Shown here in pieces: positions 54,963-62,518 of a stretch of 64,000 bases of DNA. The stretch comes from JACKHO01 sp041398745 (GTDB taxonomy: Bacteria; Planctomycetota; Planctomycetia; Planctomycetales; Planctomycetaceae), in assembly GCA_041398745.1 (NCBI GenBank), contig JAWKUB010000007.1, forward strand, positions 62,001-126,000. Reading direction: 5' to 3'. The notes under the pieces were generated by a model, which was given only the letters and a program-made list of their open reading frames with translations, was not told the origin of the DNA and made no database searches. Each line of letters begins with the position of its first letter. The first letter of the stretch is position 1. The translations under genes and the position numbers were made by a program.

Positions 54963-56534
54963 ATGCAACTTTGGCGAATGCTTCCCTGGATTGTGGCACT
55001 GTCCCTCTGGCCGGAGTTGGGACAAGGCGGCAACTTCCATTCTTCAGAAGCACGATTGGTTACAAAAGCCGAGCTGGCCCGAACGAATTCCGCGACATTT
55101 TGGACCGGGACAGACTTGCAGCGAAACTGGTCCCGCTCCTGTCCCATTGTCGTCGACGCCTGGACCGGCCCGGCGCAGGGATCAACCCGCTTCACGTTTG
55201 CCGACGGCGAAGTGTTCAACTGGGAAATGCACGTTGCCGGAACTCCCGACAAAATTCTGGTCGATGTCATTCCTCACGAGGTTGACCACATGGTGCGGGC
55301 CACGCTGCTGCGTCGCCCCGTCGTTCGGTGGCTCGATGAAGGTTGTGCCGCGTTTTTCGAGTCGGATTCGGCAAAAGCACAGTTGCGTCTTCTCGCTCAA
55401 CAGGAATCGTGGCAGGAATGCGACATCCACTGGCTGACTGCCATGCAGTATCCCGCTGACGCAGCCGGACAAACTCGCGTGTACCGGCTTGGATTCGGCT
55501 TCGTCGAATTCCTGCTATCACTTCGCGACGCCGCCTGCCTGCTCCAGTTTCAGGCATCAACGAATTTGCAGGCTGCATGTCAGCAGTTCTATGGATTCCC
55601 CCTGCACGAGTTGCCAGCCCGGTGGAACGCCTGGAATTCGCGCCGACGCTTGGACGGCACGAAAGATTTAGAGGAACAACGAGGCAAGCTACGCATTTGG
55701 ACTGCGGACTGGTGCGGACCTTGTCGCCAGTTCAAAGCTGATATTGCCAGGCATGCGTCGTTTCGCGAATGGCTGCTGAATCACTACGAAATCGAATTCG
55801 TGAACTACGATCAAAACCTGCAGCTTGCGAAAGCATCCGGGATACGGTCCATACCCGCCTTCGAGCAAGCTCAGGGAGTCATCATTGGGTATCTCGGACC
55901 ATCGGACTTGATGACACGTCTCGATGCGGCGGTCCCTCCTCCGCCAATTGCTGTACCGTCATTACCACCTGTCGCTGATGAGTCAAAGGTCAGCCCAAAG
56001 CCTCTGACTCCGGTCTCCGAAGAACCTGGCCAGAGTTCGTCGGATGCCGCTCAAACTCCATCGACGCCACAGGAATCCAACGTCCTTTCCGTTCATGAAC
56101 CGAAACAGAGTGGCGGACTGTTAAGTTGGCTTCCGGCCGGCCTGACCATTCTCCAGTGGGCTGGCATTCTTGGTGGGACGGCGGCTTCAGGAGGCGTTGC
56201 GGCCATTGGAATAAGCCTCCTGACACGGTGGCTCGGGGTGCGTCTGAGCCGAAGACTTAGTAATCAAAGTGGTCCCCTTTCGAAAGGAGGTGAGGCCGAT
56301 GTCCTCGCTCCATTTCCCAGACAGTTGGATGAAGCACGTGAGCTTTATGCACTCCGCCAGTCAGAGGGACGTGTGGCGGCACTTGACGCATTGCGAGGCA
56401 TGTTTCTCGACGACGAACTCGAAAAACTCGACCGGTCCGATGACGCCGCCGTGAAATCAGTCGTCCAACGAATCAGGGCGTCCATTGACCAGCGTGTCGA
56501 CGAAGTGGCTCCGCTCTCCACACAGTCTCCTTAG
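54963..56534 (+). CDS. Metallopeptidase-thioredoxin fusion, exported
   Basis: Starting at 54963 gives a leader (LWRMLPWIVALSLWPELGQG); a start at 54927 would overlap the gene before. A zinc-peptidase-like part follows with HEVDH (105-109) and, 16 residues on, WLDEGCAAFF (Glu126), the pattern of the peptidase MA group. Residues about 240-340 form a thioredoxin domain with WCGPC at 250-254 and the cis-Pro IPAFEQ. A Pro/Ser linker, a membrane span (about 390-425) and a charged 80-residue tail end the 523-residue protein. I know of no characterised protein with this layout. Confidence 0.72.
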   Translation: MQLWRMLPWIVALSLWPELGQGGNFHSSEARLVTKAELARTNSATFWTGTDLQRNWSRSCPIVVDAWTGPAQGSTRFTFADGEVFNWEMHVAGTPDKILVDVIPHEVDHMVRATLLRRPVVRWLDEGCAAFFESDSAKAQLRLLAQQESWQECDIHWLTAMQYPADAAGQTRVYRLGFGFVEFLLSLRDAACLLQFQASTNLQAACQQFYGFPLHELPARWNAWNSRRRLDGTKDLEEQRGKLRIWTADWCGPCRQFKADIARHASFREWLLNHYEIEFVNYDQNLQLAKASGIRSIPAFEQAQGVIIGYLGPSDLMTRLDAAVPPPPIAVPSLPPVADESKVSPKPLTPVSEEPGQSSSDAAQTPSTPQESNVLSVHEPKQSGGLLSWLPAGLTILQWAGILGGTAASGGVAAIGISLLTRWLGVRLSRRLSNQSGPLSKGGEADVLAPFPRQLDEARELYALRQSEGRVAALDALRGMFLDDELEKLDRSDDAAVKSVVQRIRASIDQRVDEVAPLSTQSP

Positions 56535-56619
56535 GGCAACTTCGTAATACCTCTCGATCTAACCATTGAACACCTCTCCTCCTCCCTTCAGGCAAGTATC
56601 AACTCAAAGGTGACCCCTC

Positions 56620-57294
56620 ATGCCCATTGGACATCCCGGTCAGGAACAGTTCCGTCGTGCCATTACGACATTGCGAAACCTGCACATTGCGGCAGCGCTC
56701 TCGCCCGTCTTCACAATGCGGTCGGAACTGTTGGCCAACGACGAACTCTCTGATCGTGGCGGATTCGACAATCCCACGCGCGATCATCTGCTGCAACATC
56801 TGGTTCACTGTGACCGCTGGCGCCGACGCGTGACTCACAACCCCGATCAGGCCGACTTGGGCGACAAAATCGAGAAGGCCATCGATCCCGGAGCGACGCT
56901 TTCCATTGGGCAGCACCCGTTCGGCGGTGACGACATCCAGAATCAGTCGGGTGGTCTGATCGACCTTCCCTATGCACTCGATGGCAGCGACCCCGATATC
57001 CCGTTGCAGTCGCAACTCCGACTCAAGAGTACACACGCGATCGTCCTGTTGGGGGCAATCGACAAGACAATTGTGGCCTGGACGCGGCTGAACAGTCGCG
57101 ATCGCACCCGGTTCATTACGCGTTACGACTCCATGCGGGTCTACGGGCACTATCAGGAAATTATGGGGTACCTCATCGCATTTGGCGGTGACGAGAACCG
57201 CGTCGACGTCGCTCAAACCTTGCCTTCCGACGAGCCCCTGGGAGCCGATGACAGCCCGAACCGCAAAGCCGCGACGACCGCCGCATCAAAGTAG
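56620..57294 (+). CDS. Protein of unknown function, third gene of the trio
   Basis: I do not recognise this protein. The 224 residues have no signal peptide and no membrane span. AAAGGTGAC before the ATG is a fair ribosome site. The first 100 residues are helical (QEQFRRAITTLRNLHIAAAL), then comes a turn-rich middle (GGDDIQNQSGGLIDLPYAL) and a helical end with RYDSMRVYGHYQEIMGYLIA. It is the last gene before a terminator at 57441, 86 nt after the fusion gene, so probably in the same transcript. Confidence 0.6.
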   Translation: MPIGHPGQEQFRRAITTLRNLHIAAALSPVFTMRSELLANDELSDRGGFDNPTRDHLLQHLVHCDRWRRRVTHNPDQADLGDKIEKAIDPGATLSIGQHPFGGDDIQNQSGGLIDLPYALDGSDPDIPLQSQLRLKSTHAIVLLGAIDKTIVAWTRLNSRDRTRFITRYDSMRVYGHYQEIMGYLIAFGGDENRVDVAQTLPSDEPLGADDSPNRKAATTAASK

Positions 57295-57325
57295 TAGATC
57301 GTCTACCACGCTATTGGCGAGGTGG

Positions 57326-57368
57326 CACAGACATTCCTGTCTGTGAGTTCTGATCACATCTGATGTGA
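57326..57368. repeat. Two adjacent perfect hairpins
   Basis: CACAGACA and TGTCTGTG pair around TTCC (57326-57345). ATCACATC and GATGTGAT pair around a single T (57352-57368). The first occurs in many planctomycete genomes as a short interspersed sequence. They lie between the third gene of the trio and its terminator. Confidence 0.6.
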
Positions 57369-57440
57369 TGCCCCTGATATTTTGCAATGGTGAATGCAGT
57401 AGTCGGCTACTGAATTCGACTTCCAACGCGATCTTCAAAC

Positions 57441-57486
57441 GCAACTCCCCGCGAACTCAGAGTTTCCGGGGAGTTGCTTTCGTTTT
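57441..57486 (+). terminator. Rho-independent terminator
   Basis: GCAACTCCCCG and CGGGGAGTTGC form a perfect 11-bp stem with a 15-nt loop, followed by TTTCGTTTT. It ends the trio transcript and separates it from the dehydratase gene. The rest of the 367-nt gap (57295-57661) is otherwise featureless apart from the two hairpins listed. Confidence 0.88.
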
Positions 57487-57661
57487 CGCGGCGGGCCTCA
57501 TCGGCAGGAAACAACTTCGTCTTGACCCAAAAAACCGGTCGGAGCTAAGTTTGTCGAACTTTGTGTGATTGACTCACCTCAGTGCCCACCTTTTGACATT
57601 TCCCCGGAGTTTCCCTCCGACCCACATCACCCCAATCCCAATTCGGCGTCGCGTATTACGC

Positions 57662-59566
57662 ATGTGCTCTGAGTACATCGGGATGCGTGGTTTCGGTTTC
57701 CCGATGCGTCATCGACTCGCTGCCATTCTGCCTGCCTACGTGCTGGCTTGCTTTGCAAGCTATGGGATGGCGTTCTGGATTCGCTTCGAGTTTGAACCGA
57801 GTGCCGCTCGACTAGCCGTCATGTGGACCACGTTGCCGGTGGTCATTGGTTTCAAGCTGCTGATTGCCGCGGGCTTAGGGGAATTTCGCCGAAGTTTTCG
57901 CTATGCGACCATCAGCGATTTGATTTATGTTGCACTCACCTGCGCGGTGGCGACGACTTGCCTCGCCCTGATGAATTTGGTCCTCCCGGCGGATATGTTC
58001 ATTCCGCGCTCGGTGCTGGCCATTGATGCGGCCCTCAGCTTTCTCCTGATTGGCAGTGTTCGTTCCACCTATTTGCTGTCGGGACACTTTTTGACTCCCT
58101 GGCTGGACCGCACTGATCGGGACCGGACTCTGATTTGGGATGTGCAGCAACATTCGGTCGGCATTCTGCGAATGCTCTCCTCGACCACCGCCAGCAAATC
58201 GCCTTACGCCCCAGTGGGATTCATTCAGCCACAGGAAGTGGCGAGTCCCCATTCCATGATTGGCTCGCTGCCCGTTTATTCGACAACACTCGGCTGGCGT
58301 CAAATTGTCGCCAAGAGTAACGCCACACAGTTGCTCATCCCCGGTGGAACGCCGGGACGCATTGTGCGTCAGCTCTTCCGTGAATGCACGGAAGTCGGCA
58401 TCAAGGTGCATGTCATTCCCAGCGTCGATGAACTGGTCGATGGCCGGTTCAAGTTGTCAGTACGCGACTTGACCGTATCCGACCTCTTGCGTCGCGATCC
58501 GAATCAGCTCGATTTGGAATCAATCCAGCATTACGTCACTGGCAAACGCGTCCTCGTGACGGGTGGCGCCGGCAGCATAGGCAGCGAACTTTGCCGACAA
58601 ATTGCGTCACTGAAGCCTGAGAAGCTGGTCATTTTCGATCAGTCGGAGTTCGGTGTCTTTTCGATTGAACGCGAATTCGCCGCCCGCGAATTGCAGGACA
58701 TCGAAATGAAATTCGTCGTGGCCGACGTCCTCGACGAACGCCTTCTTCAACAGGTCATGGAGGAACATCAGCCTCACTTGGTTTTCCATGCAGCCGCGTA
58801 CAAGCACGTCCCCTTGATGGAAGACAATCCTCAAGCAGCGGTGCTCAACAATATCCTGGGGACCAAAGCCGTCGCTGATGCAGCCTCCCGCAACGGCGTG
58901 GAGCGGTTTGTTCTCATTTCCACCGACAAGGCCGTGCGTCCCACGAGTGTCATGGGCGCGAGCAAATTGCTTGCTGAAAAATACGTGCAGTCGATTTCGA
59001 CGCACTCTTCCACTCAGTTCATTACCGTGCGGTTCGGCAACGTGTTGAATTCGATGGGCAGCGTCGTGCCAACATTCCGTCGCCAAATCGAGGCGGGCGG
59101 TCCGGTCACGGTAACGCATCCCGACATGGAACGGTTCTTCATGACCATTCCTGAGGCGGTGCAACTGGTTCTGCAGGCTGGTGCGATTGGTAATTCAGGT
59201 GACATCCTCATTCTCGACATGGGCGAGCCCGTCAAAATCGTCGACCTGGCGAAAGACATGATCATGCTTTCCGGCCTGAAGTATCCGGAAGACATCGACA
59301 TTGCCTTCACAGGATTGCGTCCCGGCGAAAAGCTGTACGAAGAGTTATTCTACGCAGGCGAGTCCGAGGCGCGCCGCGTCCACGAGAAAATCTTCTGCGG
59401 TGACAACGACAACCCGCCGCCCGCGCCGCTCATTCTCAAGCACATCTCTTTACTGGAAGAAGCGGCCACCTCAGATCGGCGGCACACGCTCGAAGTTCTG
59501 CGAGATATTGTCGCCGAGTACACCCACGAGCAATGGGTGCCTTCGCGACTCCGCGCTGCAGCGTAA
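57662..59566 (+). CDS. FlaA1/CapD-type nucleoside-diphosphate-sugar dehydratase
   Basis: Four membrane helices (about 20-130) are followed by a CoA-binding-like Rossmann domain and a C-terminal SDR domain: the NAD-binding GGAGSIGSELCRQI at about 305, HAAAYKHVPLMEDNP, and the catalytic STDKAVRPTSVMGASK (about 420). The end is VKIVDLAKDMIMLSG and GLRPGEKLYEELF. This is the PglF/CapD pattern, usually a UDP-GlcNAc 4,6-dehydratase for surface glycans. The start is uncertain: Met at 57662 is chosen; a start at 57569 adds a Pro-rich leader. Confidence 0.88.
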   Translation: MCSEYIGMRGFGFPMRHRLAAILPAYVLACFASYGMAFWIRFEFEPSAARLAVMWTTLPVVIGFKLLIAAGLGEFRRSFRYATISDLIYVALTCAVATTCLALMNLVLPADMFIPRSVLAIDAALSFLLIGSVRSTYLLSGHFLTPWLDRTDRDRTLIWDVQQHSVGILRMLSSTTASKSPYAPVGFIQPQEVASPHSMIGSLPVYSTTLGWRQIVAKSNATQLLIPGGTPGRIVRQLFRECTEVGIKVHVIPSVDELVDGRFKLSVRDLTVSDLLRRDPNQLDLESIQHYVTGKRVLVTGGAGSIGSELCRQIASLKPEKLVIFDQSEFGVFSIEREFAARELQDIEMKFVVADVLDERLLQQVMEEHQPHLVFHAAAYKHVPLMEDNPQAAVLNNILGTKAVADAASRNGVERFVLISTDKAVRPTSVMGASKLLAEKYVQSISTHSSTQFITVRFGNVLNSMGSVVPTFRRQIEAGGPVTVTHPDMERFFMTIPEAVQLVLQAGAIGNSGDILILDMGEPVKIVDLAKDMIMLSGLKYPEDIDIAFTGLRPGEKLYEELFYAGESEARRVHEKIFCGDNDNPPPAPLILKHISLLEEAATSDRRHTLEVLRDIVAEYTHEQWVPSRLRAAA

Positions 59567-59587
59567 TCGGTTTGCAAGCATGTGGCA

Positions 59588-60523
59588 TTAAGGCGACGCG
59601 ATGACATTGTCACTGCGTTCGGTCAGTCGACGAAGCACAAGGTTGTCGATATGTTCGCTCATTGCTTTGACCTGTCCGTCGGCGTACAGAAACTGAACCA
59701 CGCCACCATGCGAGCTAGAGAATCCACCGGGCGCAGAATTGCTCAAGTCGGGCAGGGGGGCTACGGGGGGACGAACGGGGGGGGCTTCGGAACCAGGCGC
59801 TTCTTCCACGGATTCGACGTCCTCTGCGACTTCCGAAATCGATGTTTGCCGAACACCATTCAAACTCGCACCCGTGTTGCGGATTGTGGCATTCGTGCCA
59901 GACGCCCATCCCAGGTCGTCAGGACGCCGCAGGATTTCGCCCAAAAGCAACGTGTATCCAGCACCGTCTGGGATGTCGTCCAATGCAATCTGGCGGTTCT
60001 GAAACAGCAAGCCGTTGTTGTGCTCGTCAATTGGCACGATCCGACTGTCATGCACGCCCGCGTAGTTCGACAAGCCCACGCTTCCGAGTTCAGAGGTTGA
60101 TGCATTTGGGGCGGAATCGGACGGGCAAATGACGTTGGGTAACATGTACTGGCGGGCTGGCAATTGTGCTTCGTCATAAATGCTCAGTGCAGGATCAATT
60201 TTTCCTGCCAGCAGGTCTTCGCCCAGATAAGGGAGCAGGGCAACCACCCAGTTGTGATGATACCCAGTGGGTTCAAATCGAATGGGGGTTGTATTGTTGA
60301 CCGTTCCTGCCGGGAACGATCCGAACGAGTCGTGGTAAGCGTGAAACGCCGTGCCCAGTTGAGACAGCTTTTGTTGACAGGTCGACTTGCGTGCGGCTTC
60401 CCGGGCGCTGTGCAATGCTGGCAACGTCATTGCCATGAGGACCGCCATTATGGCAATGGCGACCAGCAATTCAATGAGCGTAAACCCAGGTCGGACCGAC
60501 GGTGAGGGAGCAACACGTTGCAT
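59588..60523 (-). CDS. DUF1559 protein with type IV pilin-like leader
   Basis: The protein carries the prepilin-like leader RPGFTLIELLVAIAIMAVL, with the Gly-Phe cleavage site followed by a Glu at position 5, then DUF1559: AREAARKSTCQQKLSQLGTA and a C-terminal HGGVVQFLYADGQVKAMSE. Many copies occur in every planctomycete genome, probably as pseudopilins of a secretion system or as surface proteins. The Met at 60523 gives a short leader; the one at 60577 is also possible. It is convergent with the dehydratase gene (21-nt gap). Confidence 0.9.
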   Translation of the reverse strand: MQRVAPSPSVRPGFTLIELLVAIAIMAVLMAMTLPALHSAREAARKSTCQQKLSQLGTAFHAYHDSFGSFPAGTVNNTTPIRFEPTGYHHNWVVALLPYLGEDLLAGKIDPALSIYDEAQLPARQYMLPNVICPSDSAPNASTSELGSVGLSNYAGVHDSRIVPIDEHNNGLLFQNRQIALDDIPDGAGYTLLLGEILRRPDDLGWASGTNATIRNTGASLNGVRQTSISEVAEDVESVEEAPGSEAPPVRPPVAPLPDLSNSAPGGFSSSHGGVVQFLYADGQVKAMSEHIDNLVLRRLTERSDNVIASP

Positions 60524-60625
60524 GGCAGGTAGGCTGAAGTTTGCGCGCACTGGTTTTGTTGAGTTGAATGGTAACACTACGCACTACCGGCTGGCAGTGT
60601 TGGCCAAATCTCCCCTGAATTATTC

Positions 60626-60765
60626 GTAGGGTGGGTGAAGTCCGCGGCAAATAGTGTGGTGCGCCACGCAAGTTGTCGGAAGCGAAAAACGGGATGACAT
60701 TTCCGTGACGCCTGACGAGCGGACGTAACCCACCGTAATGCGGCGACTCGCTGCACACACACCCT
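60626..60765 (-). repeat. Dispersed palindrome-ended repeat, copy 4
   Basis: It starts GTAGGGTGGGTGAAGTCCGCG and later has GCGGACGTAACCCACC, then CACACACACCCTG, in the same order as copy 3. It lies upstream of the DUF1559 gene and downstream of the arrestin-like gene, not at a stop codon. Confidence 0.78.
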
Positions 60766-60789
60766 GCAAACTTGAAGTGTCGGGCCAAT

Positions 60790-61164
60790 CTATGCTTTGT
60801 CCGCGAGAATTCGTACTTCGCGGCCCTCGGGGGCGAGTGTGAATTCTTCGCGTGTCGATTCATTCGAGGGAAACGCAATCAGTTCAAAACCCCACTGCAG
60901 CGAAATCAGTTTGCCGGAAAAACTGTAAGGTCCCCAGGGAAGAATAATGACCAAGGTCTTACTGCCGCTTCGACCGGGTGAATCGATGGTGACGACCTTC
61001 GCGATTTTCAGGTCCTGGTCACCCTTTCCCTCTGTGTTCCACACCACGCGCAGCACAAGACGGCTGGGGGCTTCGGGAAGGTCCCAACTCAAATCGACTT
61101 CAGCTTCGCTGCCAGGTTCGTACGCGGCAGGGGAGTCTGGTATGGAAATCGAAAGGTTACTCAT
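60790..61164 (-). CDS. Small arrestin-like beta-sandwich protein
   Basis: The 124-residue protein has no signal peptide. It looks like one beta-sandwich domain: SLSISIPDSPAAYEPGSEAE-like opening (here NLSISIPDSPAAYEPGSEAE), SRLVLRVVWNTEGKGD in the middle and SLQWGFELIAFPSN near the end. This resembles the C-terminal domain of the 436-residue protein upstream, whose gene it overlaps by 8 nt, so the two are coupled and perhaps interact. Function unknown. Confidence 0.65.
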   Translation of the reverse strand: MSNLSISIPDSPAAYEPGSEAEVDLSWDLPEAPSRLVLRVVWNTEGKGDQDLKIAKVVTIDSPGRSGSKTLVIILPWGPYSFSGKLISLQWGFELIAFPSNESTREEFTLAPEGREVRILADKA

Positions 61165-62467
61165 GGGGCATTACCCTGATTGGGAAATCGGCGGTGACAT
61201 CGGGCCAGAAGGGGATTTCTCCGTGAAACTTCAGCCGCCAGATGATTTTGTTGTTTCCCCCATCGAATGAGTGCATTGAGTCAGTCGGTATGGGGATGAG
61301 AAGGTCTTTGCCTTCGGCCATTTCAAAAGGATCAGAAGTTTCGTGGAGCACTTCAGTGAAGAACACATTCGTGTCGGTGCTGGTGTTTGTGCCGCGTCGA
61401 TAGCGTGCCTCTTCTCGTCCTTCCAGCGTAATTCGCAGCGTCCGAATGGAACGAGGACTTCCGCGGAATTGCCAGGAGAGTTTTGCATCGGATCCCAGCG
61501 GTATCCATTGTCGACTGAGAGTCAGAATGGGCACAGGATTAAATGAAGCCAGGAACTGATGAAGTGCCCCGAGTATGGTCCCAATCCCCACCAGAATGAA
61601 TGGAGTGAGGAACAAGTCGATGAAGCCAAACTTGAACTGCATCCATTCGGGGACGCGCTGAGCCACAAAGACCGAGACAATACCATTCCAGATGAGGCCG
61701 AAAATCAGCAGGAAAATGGCTGTTGCCAATGGCGCGCTTTCGCTTGCAAGCGTGACCGGCCCGCTCGCCTCTTCGACGTCGTCGTCGTCGTAATCCGACT
61801 CGGACCATGATGAAATTGAACCAGATGAAAATGTTCGTGCCCCGCCTTCCCCAGCAGAATGCATGTCACCGGTGGATTGCATGGCGCCGCGATTCAGTAT
61901 GCCACCTTGTGGAAGGGTAGAATTGGCCAACGAACCGCCGGTCAAGAAGTTGTAGGCCACGCCAAGAACGCCAAGAAACCCGACCAGGAAAAAAGGAATC
62001 GGAAAAAACGACCAGGGCCAGTCCGGTGTCCAGCCACGATGGATGACAGCTTCCTGGGGATCATCTGGGTCCACAAAGCAGACTGTTTCGGTTCCTGGCT
62101 GCAGTTCATTGACAACTTTCTTCCGCCAGTCTCGCGAATTGGAATTCATGTCAAAGAACGAATAGCGCTCGGCCGTAAATTTCTGTCCATTGACCTCATA
62201 GCTGTACACAACATCGATCGAGTACGAGTCATTATCATCACCACGATGAACGCCGAGCTCGCATTCATCGATGAGGCATGGTGTCGGCTTCCAACTAGCT
62301 GCCTCCTGCATTTTCAGCCATGGTCCAATGACCATGAAGTAGCCCATGGCGCAGCCCACGGTCAGAAAAACTCCGAAGAACAGACACCCCACAACCGTGC
62401 CGCCAAGTAATCCGCAGCCCATCGCGGGAGTTTGAGTTAATGGGGATTTTGCTTTGGCTGCAGCCAT
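61157..62467 (-). CDS. DUF3592 membrane protein with arrestin-like C-terminus
   Basis: The 436-residue protein has membrane spans near residues 20-45, 155-175 and 235-290. Between the first two is a DUF3592 domain (the beta fold in CLIDECELGVHRGDDND to TVCFVDPDDPQEAVI). After the last span a 130-residue domain (RQWIPLGSDAKLSWQFRG, later IIWRLKFHGEIPFWPDV) is arrestin-like. Function is unknown. Its stop codon overlaps the start of the small arrestin-like gene. Confidence 0.78.
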   Translation of the reverse strand: MAAAKAKSPLTQTPAMGCGLLGGTVVGCLFFGVFLTVGCAMGYFMVIGPWLKMQEAASWKPTPCLIDECELGVHRGDDNDSYSIDVVYSYEVNGQKFTAERYSFFDMNSNSRDWRKKVVNELQPGTETVCFVDPDDPQEAVIHRGWTPDWPWSFFPIPFFLVGFLGVLGVAYNFLTGGSLANSTLPQGGILNRGAMQSTGDMHSAGEGGARTFSSGSISSWSESDYDDDDVEEASGPVTLASESAPLATAIFLLIFGLIWNGIVSVFVAQRVPEWMQFKFGFIDLFLTPFILVGIGTILGALHQFLASFNPVPILTLSRQWIPLGSDAKLSWQFRGSPRSIRTLRITLEGREEARYRRGTNTSTDTNVFFTEVLHETSDPFEMAEGKDLLIPIPTDSMHSFDGGNNKIIWRLKFHGEIPFWPDVTADFPIRVMPHE

Positions 62468-62518
62468 GTGCGTCGAATCCGATTCGCAGTACGTGAAAAT
62501 TCAGTTTCAGTCGTTGGC

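Noticed and set aside
54347..57294. Reading the trio as a phage lysis cassette
   Set aside because: No holin, terminase, capsid or tail genes are near, and the fusion protein is membrane-anchored with a thioredoxin domain.
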